A DNA stretch of 64,000 nt from Cordia subcordata (Eukaryota; Streptophyta; Magnoliopsida; Boraginales; Cordiaceae): positions 1,086,001 to 1,150,000 of the forward strand of contig JAPTOF010000007.1 in the NCBI GenBank assembly GCA_028554755.1. The letters are read 5' to 3'. The position numbers and the translations under genes are program-made. Numbering within the stretch: the first letter of the stretch is position 1; each line of letters starts with the position of its first letter. Below, piece after piece: positions 15,001 to 26,165 of the stretch. Below the pieces are notes generated by a model. That model did no database searches, had not been told where the DNA came from, and was given only the letters and a program-made list of their open reading frames with translations.

Positions 15001-15233
15001 TCGGAGGGAAGGGTTCTGCTTCTGAAGCTCGAGATATTGAAACAGAGGCGCATCTGATTCTTGAGTGTGCAGCAGCAGAGCTTCATGCTCTGTCGTGGAT
15101 GACTGTGAGCCCGGTATACTTGGAAAGGCGATCCGCTCTTCCCTTCCACTGTGACATGGTTTTGAGACTAAGAAGGCTGCTTTACTTCGCCGATAAGGAG
15201 CTCTCTAAGCAGTCAGAGAAGTCACAAGTTTAA
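1..15233 (+). CDS. MED13: Mediator complex subunit 13 (MED13), 3' part, 13 exons
   Basis: MED13 belongs to the CDK8 kinase module, which reversibly docks on Mediator and controls RNA polymerase II transcription in the nucleus. Exons read here: <1-314, 1609-1668, 1860-2106, 2465-2719, 3849-5210, 6100-6373, 6460-6592, 9308-9395, 9553-9631, 10938-11233, 12414-13521, 13953-14321 and 14623-15233. All junctions are GT-AG and every phase agrees, giving 5196 nt (1731 residues) to the TAA stop. Recognisable blocks, from memory of plant MED13: YVEVTLG and RFWLQNWIGPSLS early; the acidic GDFGDFFENDVLPFGE; TVTDWCRGR; TLAVIPFPAILVGYQDDWLK; TYYVVCPDIDPLT; the long VIYVVCPFPEP exon; and the C-terminal block MTVSPVYLERRSALPFHCDM. 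The middle is Ser-rich and probably disordered. The N-terminal exons lie upstream of the window. No frameshift or internal stop was seen. Family assignment is very secure. Confidence 0.97.
427..470. repeat. CT/AC compound microsatellite
   Basis: Run of CT dinucleotides, broken by one A, passing into six or so AC units. It lies just inside a MED13 intron, about 110 bases after the donor site. Confidence 0.85.
574..842 (+). mobile_element. Intact TRIM (miniature LTR retrotransposon)
   Basis: Two near-identical terminal repeats of 74-75 bp (574-647 and 768-842), starting TGTTAACACA and ending ACTCATTA / ACTCAATA. The first repeat is followed immediately by TGGTATCAGAG (648-658), the classic primer-binding site complementary to initiator-Met tRNA. 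A purine tract (GTGAGGGGGTG) lies directly before the second repeat. The element is flanked by perfect 5-bp target duplications ATTAG at 569-573 and 843-847. At 269 bp it has no coding capacity, so it would need enzymes from another retrotransposon. It lies in a MED13 intron in the same orientation as the gene. Confidence 0.9.
1230..1400 (+). pseudogene. LINE reverse transcriptase C-terminal remnant
   Basis: Translation gives VVWAIWKE, a stop, then NQRAFEGKELPLTSLK. This resembles the WxIWxERNxRxFEG segment after the zinc-binding domain of plant LINE polyproteins. The stop is a TGA where CGA (Arg) is expected, a change typical of methylated-C decay. A T-rich, then A-rich tract follows at 1409-1441. 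Short and intronic, so moderate confidence. Confidence 0.5.
6786..6970. repeat. Two-copy tandem duplication, 91-bp period
   Basis: The segment starting AGGGACTCCTGATGG at 6786 recurs at 6877 with only a few differences (for example GGATGCC versus GGACGCC, one added G, and GAGCG versus GAGCA). It is a recent local duplication within a MED13 intron and affects no exon. Confidence 0.9.
8030..8480 (-). pseudogene. LINE zinc-binding (zf-RVT) remnant
   Basis: The minus strand around 8240-8310 encodes CFLCKNHMETMEHLLFRC. This matches the C-x-L-C-x(n)-ET-x-x-HLL-x-x-C pattern of the zinc-binding domain that follows reverse transcriptase in plant LINEs. Flanking stretches on the same strand look related but contain stops. 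It sits antisense inside a MED13 intron. Dead element; exact ends uncertain. Confidence 0.6.
9632..10937 (+). other. MED13 intron, no gene content seen
   Basis: AT-rich intron between the TYYVVCPDID exon and the YETCKLG exon. It contains a 22-bp direct repeat (TGTCTGGAAAATTTAATC twice near 10345-10390). Nothing else was recognised. Confidence 0.85.
11234..12413 (+). other. MED13 intron with possible degenerate TRIM
   Basis: Around 11965-12125 a stretch shows the same layout as the TRIM at 574-842. It has an LTR-like end (CAGATGAGTTGGTAA), a TGGTATTTGAGCC block where the primer site should be, and a purine tract. It is too diverged to delimit, and the link is tentative. The rest shows no features. 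Confidence 0.4.
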
Positions 15234-16764
15234 CTGTTCAACATAAGGGGAAAAAAAAAGCCATCACCTTGTATGGTGTTCCAGGTATGTTCCTTCGTAA
15301 GATGACTGTGGAACGTAAATATGCACATATGCTCAGCATGCAGGATTTGAGTTTTGGGGCTTACGAGTCGATAAGAAGTTGGAAAAGCAAGCTTATATGG
15401 TTTACAAATGACTTCTTGTGGTAGGATAGTAGATTTCAATCTGTACATAAGGTTAGTTTGAAGAATTACTTTGTTAGGTGCTTCTGTTTTTTGTAGCTCA
15501 GGCCATAAAATTTGGTATTAGATTAACAGTTGACACCGCTTGACACCATATGTTAATGTTGCATTAGATGGTGTTTATCTTCAACATTTTTGAAACATAC
15601 AATAATGATTTTTAAGTTCAAATTTTCTTTTATTGATACTATTCAGTATTGAAGCCTGCAAAATAATTATTTGGTTTCCTGGTTTTGTGATGGATACTAT
15701 TTATGTTTACCAAGGTTTTACTAAACTCTACATTGAGATGGAATTTTTGGCTGGGTAGAAGTTCTTGGTAATTTTATGCCATCTAGGGTTGGATAGAATG
15801 GTTGAGTAATAACTCGTTATGGTCAAAGATTGTAACTTTGAATTTAAGTCAATTCATGACAAATATTAACCACTTCTCCTTGATCAACTTGGAGCATGTG
15901 TTAAAGAGTAATATTACAATCTACTCGTGAATGAGGGGCACAATGACGTTAAAAGATGTCAAAGTGAAATAGATCTTATCTGATCGTTCTTTAGCAGTGT
16001 TGTTAGAGGCATTAGTGGTATGCACTACCACGTGTTGCAAGGATTGGTGGCTAGAAATTGACTTGGTTTTGCCAAAAAGCTTCCTCTCTAACTGAGAGGT
16101 GTCCCTCTTGTAGTAGGATTCTAACTCTCGCCTCCCTCTTGAAACCATTTGATGTAAAGAAGTTACATTTAGAAACCAATTGCCGTAAAGAAGAGTTGCT
16201 TATGATTTTAGACAAGGAACTTAAAATTTATGTTCTTTTTTTATGTGATATAAAAATAAGAATATATATATATATATATAATGTGTGACCTGAGTTCTCA
16301 CGAAGTTCTTTGAATTGATTAATGAGAATTTTGCGAGTGACCAGTAATTGAACCATCAATTTGGAATGATTATAAGCCTCTCAAATTTGCTAGTGGAATA
16401 ATATAAAAAAAAATTACTAATAATAGTAACATAGAGAATACTATATGAAACTAAAACTTAGTTGTGTTGTATCCACATCATTCCCTTTCTCTTTCTAGTG
16501 CATGATTTCTTGCAAACAATAACTGCACGAAAAACTACTGCCTTTGGGATCACATCAGTAAAGTTGCTTAGCCTGTAAGAAACTAAGAAATCATCAATGT
16601 TCAAAACTATAGCTATTGAATTTCACTTGTAACGTCATAAATTTATTTTTTGAGAATAAGGATCACCCCATGAATGCATTAGCCTGTAAAAATAATTGAT
16701 GTCTATAATCAAACTCATTAGATCTTACTCGTAATATTATAAATTCATTTTTGATAATGAACAT
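15234..16764. other. MED13 3' flank, no gene recognised
   Basis: Contains the 3' untranslated region of MED13 just after the stop, then AT-rich intergenic DNA with a short TA microsatellite near 16262-16281. No open frame here resembles a gene. Confidence 0.7.
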
Positions 16765-17224
16765 GGGTGGCACCTATTTAGAAGATGTTTGGCTTTGCTT
16801 ATAAGCAAGTCAAACTTATTTATAAGAAGAAAAAGAAAAATTACATGATTGGTAAAATATGCTTATAAGCAAGTTTTTCTTGCTTATAAGCAGGTTAAGA
16901 AAAAGGTAATATCGTTTTACTCTTTTTCTTTTTACATATTTATAAATAAGCAGTTTGATAGAATACAAGGAGAATTCTATCCTTTAAGAAAAGAAAAGCA
17001 GCATTCTCCTACTTTAATGAAATGTCTTTTTCAATCATTTTAACAAATACAACTTATAAGCACATATTTGCAAAATATATTAATAACTTATAAACATATT
17101 TTATCTAAATACTTTGCTACTTATTTTTCATTTACGTATAAACATAAAAAATTAGTTATAAATAACAATTACTTATAAGCAGCTTAAAGAAAAGCAAAAC
17201 CAATACCCTCATAAGGGGCCACCC
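16765..17224. mobile_element. Fold-back MITE with GGGTGGC ends
   Basis: The left end reads GGGTGGCACC and continues to TTTGGCTTTGCTTATAAGC. The reverse complement of the right end reads GGGTGGCCCC and continues to TTGGTTTTGCTTTTC, then GCTTATAAG. The interior is rich in repeated GCTTATAAGC words. No coding capacity. The target duplication is not clear, so the superfamily is left open. Confidence 0.65.
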
Positions 17225-17249
17225 ATAAATGGCCAAGTGATAGCTTGCA

Positions 17250-17465
17250 GACTAAAGACTCTTTTGGATTGAATTTTTTCAAAAGTGTTTTTTTTAACAA
17301 CTTTTGAAAAACAGTTTTTTTAGAGAAGTTGAAAATTCTGGCTTCTAAAAAAAGTTGTATTTAAACTTTTTTTAGAGTTTCAACTTTTTTAAAAGCTAAA
17401 TCAAATAGTTATTACAAATTTAATGTAATTTTTTAAAAAAAAAAACTAATTCAAACAGGCACTAA
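17250..17465. mobile_element. Short AT-rich MITE
   Basis: Imperfect terminal inverted repeats: GACTCTTTTGGATTGAATT on the left, and GTGCCTGTTTGAATTAG as the reverse complement of the right end. The interior is T-runs followed by complementary A-runs. It resembles the many GxCTGTTTGGA-type MITEs of plant genomes. Ends are approximate. Confidence 0.5.
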
Positions 17466-18671
17466 GGCTGAACCAACAAACACTTTTTGTTGTTATGAGT
17501 CGATTGTATGATGCATATGCTTTTGACTTTTGAGCCCTTTCCTCAGCCCCTCCATGTGCTCACCACATCATTTTAAATTATTATATCGTTGTGTTCACAG
17601 TGTTGGCCATATGGAGCCTCTCCTTTTGTTTGTCTTCACCTAATTGCATAAAAAAAGAAATAATACAAATATTTTGTACTTGTCATAAAAGGAATTATTA
17701 TTTTTTCTTTCTATTTTTTTTTTAAAAAAGGCAAAGGCCGATTATGTAAAAATCATCGTAAGAGATTGTTTCGTCCTATATATCTTTTTTCAAAAGTATA
17801 AAAAGAAATCTCGGGGAGCATATTTAAGTGATAATTATCTAAATATTATATTGTTATAGACTAAATTAAACAATCATTTTTAGAACGATTTACTTTATGA
17901 TAAAGAAGATTTGCTCTATAAATCTCATATCCACTAAGTATACTTTTACAGTCTTCAATCAATAGTTCAGCTGACTATTATTTGTTTAAGTTTGATTCAT
18001 GTGGTGGTTAGACCTAAAGCTGGAATCTAGTATTTGTTTTGAGATAAAGAGTGAGCTGTGTAACATAATATTGAAATGATATCTTCTGAAAAACTATAAT
18101 TTTTTTCACTGATATATAGGAGTGGTAGTTTAGGAGGCAATCAAAATCATAAACATTTTGAGATCAAAATAAAGTCCCTCCATTCATCACATCTTCTGAG
18201 TGATTGTTTGTTGGTTCGTACTCCAAATATTACTTAATCGAATCTACGTCTTTCTAATGTAAATATTGTTTGGCTCTTAACTAAATAAAATATAAATTAA
18301 AATATGTCGATTTGTTTTAGAGTTTATAACTTTAGGATGAATTCAATATAACCTTGTTTAGAACTAGTTTCTCGTTACAAAAGTTGAAAAGCATAGTACC
18401 TAACATTTTGCACAAGAATATCCACGAGGATTCATGCATAAGCTTTTTCTTTCACTTTATTTTCTTTTTTTGTGTAGAAAGCAAAGTGTGCCAAAGCGTA
18501 AATCCACTACAGGTATTGATACTCATTCTGGTGCACATAAGCTACAAGTAACAGAGGCTGTAATTCTGAAAAGTAATTACATTCATATTCTTTTCACTTG
18601 CTTGTATTATAATAAAAAATATGGCAAAAAAATTGAACAAAAGTTAGGAAAATAAAGTACTTTTTTTTTCC
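17466..18671. other. Intergenic, nothing recognised
   Basis: AT-rich DNA between MITEs and the copia-type LTR. Short open frames here lack family similarity and start context. Confidence 0.7.
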
Positions 18672-19176
18672 TGTTGAGTTATGGCTCAAAGTCCAAGTCC
18701 ATACAAATTAGGAAAGAATTTTAATGAGAATTAAAATTCTAGTCATGGTAAGAGTCTTAATTATGGTAGGATTGATAGATAAGGAAATCCTTTGTCTTGG
18801 AGGACAAGGAAATCTCCTCTATAAATAGGACTCTTGCATTAGTTGTATAAGGTGTGCCTTAGGACCACACTCTATGGGGGTGTGGGCGAGAGAGAGAGCC
18901 TGAGAGCATCGAGAGTGTCTTATATTCGTTCTAGTCCTGTTGAGGATAGAACCATTATAAGAACTCTGTGGGAGAGGGTTTAGACTTTTCTTTCCGTGCA
19001 AAAAGTCATCACCTGAGTTATAACTTCATTATTGTTGAATAGTGGAATTTATCCCAGAGGGGATCGTGGACGTAGGCAGAGGGCCGAACCACGTTTAATA
19101 GCGCGTATTCTTTTCTCGTTACTCGTGATTTAATTCCGCTGCGTGAGTGTGTGTTATGCGTCCTAATTTTCCAACA
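18672..19176 (+). mobile_element. Solo LTR, Ty1/copia-like
   Basis: Starts TGTTGAGTTATGG and ends TTTTCCAACA. A TATAAATA promoter box lies at about 18819-18826. The downstream block GTGGACGTAGGCAGAG with CCGAACCACG is, from memory, characteristic of plant copia LTR R/U5 regions. No primer site or internal coding region follows, so it is a solo or truncated LTR. No convincing target duplication was found, because the right flank is a C run. Confidence 0.7.
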
Positions 19177-20087
19177 CCCCCCCAACAAGTTTAGTAACTT
19201 GCTTGGCTTTGCCAATAATGTAATAGTTATTCCTGAAGCATGCTATCCCTTCTATTTGTTTTTCCTTTGTTTTTTTGGTTCCAAAAGACAAAGGCCTATT
19301 ACATAATAGTCACACTTCTCAATATTTTATGCCATCTATCCTTTTTTAAAGTAGAAAAAAGTGTATTAGAGACAAATTTAACTCATGACAAACTTCAAAA
19401 TTAACTAATCAACTTACACAATAATTTACTTCACAATAGACGCGATATAACTCAATAAGTGAAAAATCCTGAAGGACTTCAACCCCTTTGTACTTACCCC
19501 CGTTAATTTAATGAAAGTTCATTTTCGATCAAAAAAAAAACTCAATAAGTCCCATGTCATTGACTATAATTTTACCCTCTTCTCTCTCTCTCCTTATTAG
19601 AACAAGTAGAGGAGCTGCGATTCACAAAATGAGGCTTCTTTCCTTTTTTTTTTTCCCTTTTGGTTTTTGTTTTTTCAATACATGCATCAAAATACCAAGG
19701 GATTCTTTTTCTTGTTTTTTTGGGTCAAGTGATAACATGGGATTGCAATGGTGGTATTCACAAATGGCTTTGGTTGGTTATTTTGCACAGATTTAATGGA
19801 AAAAAAAATAGTTGAATAGTAATGTTGCATTGTGATTAAAAAGAAATAGTATTGTTCCATTAAGAGATCATTAGCAAAATAAAACCATATAAAATCCAAC
19901 AAACATTTTACAATTCAAATATCCCTTATCATCATTATCAGATTACAACTCTAGAAATCTTCACCATAAAACTTTAAAGTCCACAAACTTCATCATACTA
20001 CAAGAAAAGCAAAAAAATTGAAAAAGGGGAAAAAAAAAAAAAAGAAGCTCTAATTCAAGAACTAGTAATGGTCATAAGCTGGTGAGC
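19177..20087. other. Intergenic and 3' flank of the arabinogalactan peptide gene
   Basis: No gene recognised. The last few hundred bases probably include the 3' untranslated region of the minus-strand arabinogalactan peptide gene. Confidence 0.65.
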
Positions 20088-20279
20088 TCAGAAGAGCAGG
20101 CCAAATGCAAGAGCCATGAGGGAGGCGAAAAGGGTGGGGATGAAGACCGTGGCGGCGGCGTCAGAGGTGGGGCTGGGAGCCGGAGCTTCCACGGCGGCGG
20201 CTACACTTTTTATAGCGGAGTCTGCCACCATCATCATCACCATGACCACCACTGCAACAACAAATATTTTCATCTCCAT
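20088..20279 (-). CDS. Arabinogalactan peptide (AG-peptide, AGP16/20-like)
   Basis: A 63-residue secreted proteoglycan backbone. It has a hydrophobic N-terminal signal (MEMKIFVVAVVVMVMMMVADS, about residues 1-30), a tiny mature core EAPAPSPTSDAA with the Ala-Pro/Ser-Pro pattern that directs hydroxyproline arabinogalactan addition, and a hydrophobic C-terminal tail (FIPTLFASLMALAFGLLF) that acts as a GPI-anchor signal. Arabinogalactan peptides of this design are normally 59-75 residues and sit on the outer plasma membrane. I chose the start MEMKIF because the frame upstream (to 20435) is not signal-like. Intronless. A TATAAA box lies at 20410-20415 on the same strand, about 130 bases before the ATG. 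Confidence 0.87.
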   Translation of the reverse strand: MEMKIFVVAVVVMVMMMVADSAIKSVAAAVEAPAPSPTSDAAATVFIPTLFASLMALAFGLLF

Positions 20280-20409
20280 TTTTCTTTGTATATGTATACA
20301 ATGCAGTGCTGCTCCTCTTTTGAAAGATTTAATGTATGAGTCTTGAGAAAGAGAAAAGAGGAAAATCAGCAGGTGGGGTGATGGCAAATGGGGGGTTTGG
20401 CTAGTGGGG

Positions 20410-20415
20410 TTTATA
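20410..20415 (-). promoter_or_regulatory. TATA box of the arabinogalactan peptide gene
   Basis: TATAAA on the minus strand about 130 bases upstream of the chosen start codon, implying a leader of about 100 nt. Position fits a plant core promoter; transcription start not verified. Confidence 0.55.
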
Positions 20416-20435
20416 AATGCAACTGCATGGCTCAC

Positions 20436-21571
20436 TAGAGAAGGAAGAGAGAGATTATTCGTCTCCTAACATTATAATATTTGAATTTAATATGATAATT
20501 TTTTTTATTTTATTATAATAAAATGATAAGGATATGTTTGTACACTTCTTTGTCCATTAATTATCCATCACCTTCGTTCTGTCCTTTCAGACTGTTAATC
20601 GAAAATTATAAATTAATTTTAATTTAATTGGAAATTGTAAACCGATTTTAATTTTACAACCAATCTAAAAGGAGCGCATATTTATTGGGAAGCTAAAAAG
20701 TGTGTAAATTAATTGGCCGATTATGGACTTGATAATACTCTTAGCTTTTCGATTATTGAATTGGTCCCGCCTCAATTATTAGTGCTTTTGGAGAAAGATA
20801 CTAAGGATAAAAATTCACTGAAAGAGTATTTGTTTAGACTAAAAAGTTCCTTCTTTCTAGCCTTTTTCTTTCTTGAATATACACCGAGATTATTGTTTTC
20901 AATAGTGTTAGTATTGTGAAAAACATTAATATTCCAATAAAGACACATTAAAAGCGATTTTAACCTTTCATTTCTTCGCGTAAGCGCTTACTTTCATGTC
21001 TTCATAATCCTTGAAACATCTCATCACCAAAAGATTTTTGCTTGTGAATATGATATACACGTACACAAAATCTTGGACAATATACTTTTGAACTTGGAAT
21101 CTTTTGGATTTGAAGTTCTAATACTATATTTAATGATCACATCATCTAAAAACTTAAACTTAAGCTCTGAGGTTACTTTGACTTTTTGCGTTCAACAAAT
21201 GCAAACAGAAGCAACTCAACGACAAAGGAGTGAGAGAATCTATCAAATGAAACATTGCATTGAAGAGGTGGTTCTTACAATTCTAATCGCTAACCCACAA
21301 TTCAAAGTGTATTCCTACAAAGATACGCCTACTTACAGAACAACTACCAAAAAACGGTGCTCAAAAGAGAGATTTAGTAACCGTTTGCGCAAACCCATCA
21401 CAAGAACTCTGATGGGTGTTCATCAAACTCCCAAGCCAATAAATTTCCAGAACTTTACCAATCAAAAGCTTCTCTTTTTCTTCCATGCCAATTTCTGAAG
21501 GGTAGTAGACAAACAGCAGCGATAGCTGGGGCAGCACACAGAATAAGTGGCTCCGGGCAAGGATCCAGCTT
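20436..21571. other. Intergenic between the peptide gene and MOC1
   Basis: Includes the promoter of the minus-strand peptide gene and, near 21571, the 3' end of minus-strand MOC1. A plus-strand open frame of 141 codons at 21073-21498 starts at TTG and resembles nothing I know. Confidence 0.6.
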
Positions 21572-24500
21572 CTAAGGCACCACGTTATCTATCGTGCATG
21601 AAGAATCAGCTGGCGTTCTCAGGCCTTTGCCATACGCAGCAATCAACAAAGCCTCAGCTCGACCTGCTAGATTCAGAGAGAACGAATCAATGCTGAAGAC
21701 ACGTGGCTGAAAGTAACTAGATTATTATTCATTTGTCCACGTGCTGACTCAGATATCTGAAACATACTTGACAATCTACCAAACTGAGAAGTCAATCAGT
21801 ATCTACATGCAACAAACAGAAGGCGAAGAAGCAAAGGCAGGTCGTTTTCTCAAGAACGATGAAAATGACCAAGATTGGATTGAATGTAGAACCTAAAGTT
21901 CAGCTTAGAATACCAAGGTTCACTAGTCTACTCCTGAATTAGCCTCCATGTTTTCACCGCTCATGCATGATTGGCCCAAGCTAAAAGATAGTATAATTCA
22001 ATGCATGAGTCATAGTTTTGATATTTAGAAGTAATGAAAGAATATGTATGATATAAATATATATACAAACATATCTTAGATGTCACGAGGACAACCTAGA
22101 CTTGACAATTACCCAAACCCAAATATTTAGTCCTCCCGCTACATGATAGACAGTTATAAACATGAATGGGCATTAATCCAGGAATTTCTCTTTCATTTTT
22201 AATTTTCAAAGAGAAGATACGTTATGTACTCTTCCTGATAAGAAAGAAGAAAAAAATTAAAGATGCAATACGAATAGTGAAGAAGGGTCCACTAAATAAT
22301 GACAAAGAAACAAACCATGATCTTTCTTCCTTTTTAACATGGAACTCATCGAGGGAAATAGTGTGGATGCAAGCTCCCTACAACCATCCTGCCAAAATAA
22401 TGAATTTGTTAAAATGTGAAAATTTTCTTAGAGATGTACACATTTAATGTGGACAATCATGAGGGACATTGGCATTTGAAGCCGAGATATCATGCAACAC
22501 AACTTTAATAACAGAGAATCGAGCATAATAAGAAAGAAAATGTCTGAACCTCCATTAGGGTTCTATTATTCGTGTGCATGTGTGTATAGAGATCATATAT
22601 GCATGTCTAAGTCCTAGGATAACATGCATAAAAGAACTAGCAAACTTTGTTGCTACTCCATAAAAGATTAAACAAACCTTACTTGAGCGACTTCCTGAAA
22701 GTTTGAATTCATTCTTCCACAGAAGGGAGGGCACTGGAACAACAGAAATTCCGGAGGCAACTAAGATTCCAATCCAGATCCCATAACCAAATCCTCCACT
22801 CCACCATCCCTAGATGCATAAATCCGTAAGAAAATTACCCTTAGAGGAGCTATAATCAGGGGAAACGAAAGGTCACAGATTATAACTTGAAAGCAGTAAC
22901 AAAATATATTTCAATTTAGCAAAGCAAAATTTTACAAGAAATATCATAGCAACATTTTACAAGAAATATCATCTCAAAGCTAAGGTCCTTTTCACTTAAA
23001 TCATTTAGCTGATCTAATAGAACAGAGTAGTATTTGACTTCCAAAGTATTTCAACACTAAAAATAATTGCATGTTAACTAAAACCCAAAGAGTCTTAGCA
23101 TCATTTCTTAAATAATTCTTGGTAGGAAATACAATGTTTTTTCTTTCAAATAACGAGGACAATTAATTCGAATTCACACGAAATTGTCATTCTATGCATC
23201 ATTCAGTTTCATACTCCGAGGCTCCTTATCCTTCAAGGTGACTCACCTTTTCATCAGTAACATATATAGATAAATCATGCAGGTATGTGTGTGTGCATGT
23301 TTGCTTTCGTAAAAAGAGAAAAGGTAAAGCTAGAAGGACAAGAAACAAAGTTTTGCCATTACCATAACAACAGAAGAAGAGCCAAAACCCTAAGCTTGCA
23401 ATCAATTCTACAAGTTAAAAGACAGTTTTTCTCAGCTAACCTGTTTACCGTCCTGCGGATAAGGAATTGATTGCTCTATAAATGCAGTAGTTCCTGAACA
23501 AACAAAAGCTCAATAGAGTCAAAATATCTTGTAGCTTTGGAAGGACATTGGAAAGAAAAATGAAAAGCTTGGATAACTAACAGAAGTAAAATTCTCTAGT
23601 TGTTACTCAATTGAGGCACTAAAAAGAGGACAGAGATACAGTTCTCATACCACCAGCTAATTACATAGTCAGTGGCCTTTTCAATTATCATTCCTATTTC
23701 AAGAGAGAATATGAATACATATACATAAAAAGTAATGGTTTGTTGAGACAGTTGTATCACCATGAAAAATTTCTCCTTCCTCAGCCCCAATCTGAACAAT
23801 GTAAACCCATGATAGGAACATGGCTTTAACACAAAGCCACTTTTTTGACAACCTAAACAACCAGTAATTTGTTGGTTTGCATCCTGTTATGTGACCCCAT
23901 TATACTTATCGCGCTCCTATGTGCATACCAATAACTTGGAAGATTATCCAGATAAAAGAAAATCATGTCAAGCAGGTCCAAGTTTGTTTTGCAAGGAATT
24001 CTTGCTTTGTAGCACATAATTCACTTCAGGACAAGTTTTGACATACATAAAAGGTTACTGATAATCAAAATGACGATACTACTCATCTCCCAGCAAAAGA
24101 TGATACAAACATTTATTTGGTCAATATAAAGTGATTTACGAGAATACTGACTGTAACTAGAAAAATTGGATCAGTTATTCTAAATCCACATTTGCATTAA
24201 TGTCAACAAAATGGCACCCATATTATCATAGAATATACTTGTACGCAGTTTAAAATTATTACTAAAATCAAGTCTAATACGAGAACATATGAAAAACTCC
24301 TAAAATCAGTTTCACTTTGTACCTAATAATCACGACTTCATAAACACTTTTCCAAATAAAATAATTAACATCTTAAGAAATACTAAATGCACTTTAAAGT
24401 TAAAGCTGCTTATAGGATTGGGAAAGGCAAATGAATAAGCTTACCCATAGTGCATACAAAGAAATTCTAGGGAATTATTTCAGTTCGATATGTCCACTTA

Positions 24501-26165
24501 CGAGACTTACCTTTGGCTTTTGTCTCCAAAGGTGTCTTATTTTACATTTTCCCTAAAGAACTTTCACTCATGTATTTCTTGCCCATCAACCCAATATCAT
24601 ATAATAGGACAAGTCATTTAAAAGACCACTTAACCAATAGATTCATGAGGAGCTACATGGAAATGTTTGTCCACCATATGTTTTAGGAATAATGTTAGTA
24701 AAAGTACTAGTTCTACGAGGAATATGATAATGTCTAAAGGTGGTCAACATACCTGTAGGAGCATTAAAACTTTGAATCAATTGGACAATAGACTTTGCAT
24801 CAAGTCGCTTCCGTACTCTTTTACCAACTAGTGCCATCAAATGAGGAGAATCAAATACCTATATATAGAGCAGAGACAAGTTAATCACAATTCCATCTTT
24901 GAAAAGGCCATGATTTCTTAAGCCTTGGACAATTAAGCTAGCCAGGACAGTGTCTACAGTGTTTGATAATAGTCTATCCATTTGCATATCATATCGAATC
25001 TAAAAGATCCATGCATTACAATATAAACTACAAAATTTAACTCTAATCTCGTTAACCATTGAATGAGTCTATTCTAGTACACGGAATCAATTTGAACTAG
25101 AGGAAACACAATGTGAATAGCCCTCAAGACTTGACAAAAAAGAAAAAGAAACAAGAAAAAGAAATAGTCATCTATTACTCCTTGCTATAGAGTTTGTTTG
25201 GTCCAACTTTTACACATTCAAAAATATTTTCTGTGAGTTCAAAGTTGAAACTAGCTTGTTTGGCCCATTTTCAAAACGGTTTTCCCTTAAAACTGAAGCT
25301 GAAAAATCATAAGCTCCAAATTGGAGCTTTTTTAAAAAGGCTTTTGAAAAACTATTTTTTACATTGTATCAATAATTGTTTCCTTCATTTTTTCTCAAAA
25401 ATATTACTTCATATTTTTGAAAGTACAATATTGCCTCAAAATAATTGAAAGCTTTAACTACTACTAAAATAGAAAGCCAAACAACCAACCGCGTTTATTC
25501 AACGTCACTTTTACCCAAAAACTTTCCTACTCAACTGTTGAAATTTCACAACTAGGCCAAACAGAGTCTTAATCTAATTTCAAATGTGCCATAATTTGAC
25601 TCCGCGACGGAGATTTTACACAAAAAAATAAATCTTTTTTCTCATTTACAATTTTACAGAATTTGCTAATACATAGATACATCGCACAACTACAGCTACA
25701 AAATGTACAACAGTAAAAGCACAAGAGTACAACTTTTTTTTTTTTTACCTCCACTGAACCATCGGGTTTCAACAGAGCCAATGCTCCGGAGGTATCCGGG
25801 TCAACACCGATAACCCAATCGGATCTCGCGATGGCTGAACACATGGGAAAAGGGCAAGACAGAGAACTCAACCAGTTCTCTTTGAGCAGAGCCTCCGAAA
25901 TTACTTTGCTACCCCTGGCCTTCCCTGTGGTGGTCCTGGCTTTGGCCTTCTGAGGTGAGGGCGTAATGGGTTCGGGTACTGCGATAGCATGAGGCAGCTC
26001 TTGCGCGGTGGTGGAAAAAGAGGCCGCGGCGGCAGCGAAGAGGTTGAATGCGGCGGTGGAGGGTGGTGGTTGGAGGGGGAAGCGGAGGAGCGAAGGAGTG
26101 AGACGAGTGAAGAGTGTGGACGTGGGCATGGCTTGGGGTTTTGGAGGGAGACGAGTCAACTCCAT
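21572..26165 (-). CDS. MOC1: Chloroplast Holliday junction resolvase MOC1
   Basis: MOC1 (MONOKARYOTIC CHLOROPLAST 1) cleaves four-way DNA junctions so that plastid nucleoids can segregate; it has an RNase H/RuvC-like fold. Exons (minus): 26165-25749, 24858-24753, 23493-23441, 22809-22678, 22388-22316 and 21663-21572. They total 873 nt, 290 residues, all in phase. Residues 1 to about 60 form a Ser/Thr/Ala-rich transit peptide with few acidic residues. Motifs: [20 protein letters not shown] with the first catalytic Asp, [65 protein letters not shown] (acidic active-site end) and a short tail. An alternative start 12 codons in (MPTSTLF, 26129) is also plausible. Length is about that of the family. 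Confidence 0.93.
25186..25571. mobile_element. MITE in MOC1 intron 1
   Basis: The left end GAGTTTGTTTGGTCC and the reverse complement of the right end GACTCTGTTTGGCC form short terminal inverted repeats around about 385 bp of non-coding AT-rich DNA. It occupies nearly half of MOC1 intron 1 (24859-25748). The target duplication is ambiguous (ATA versus TTA), compatible with but not proof of a PIF/Harbinger-type MITE. Confidence 0.6.

Noticed and set aside
20116..20346. Plus-strand open frame opposite the arabinogalactan peptide gene
   Set aside because: The minus strand has signal peptide, AP/SP core and GPI tail; the plus frame is the complementary shadow.
21073..21498. 141-codon plus-strand frame downstream of MOC1
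   Set aside because: Starts at TTG, has no recognisable domain and overlaps the likely 3' untranslated region of MOC1 on the other strand.
22678..22690. Suspected frameshift in MOC1 between exons 4 and 5
   Set aside because: It arose from using the GTAAGG decoy donor; the GTTTGT donor after AAG restores phase through to the stop, so the gene looks intact.
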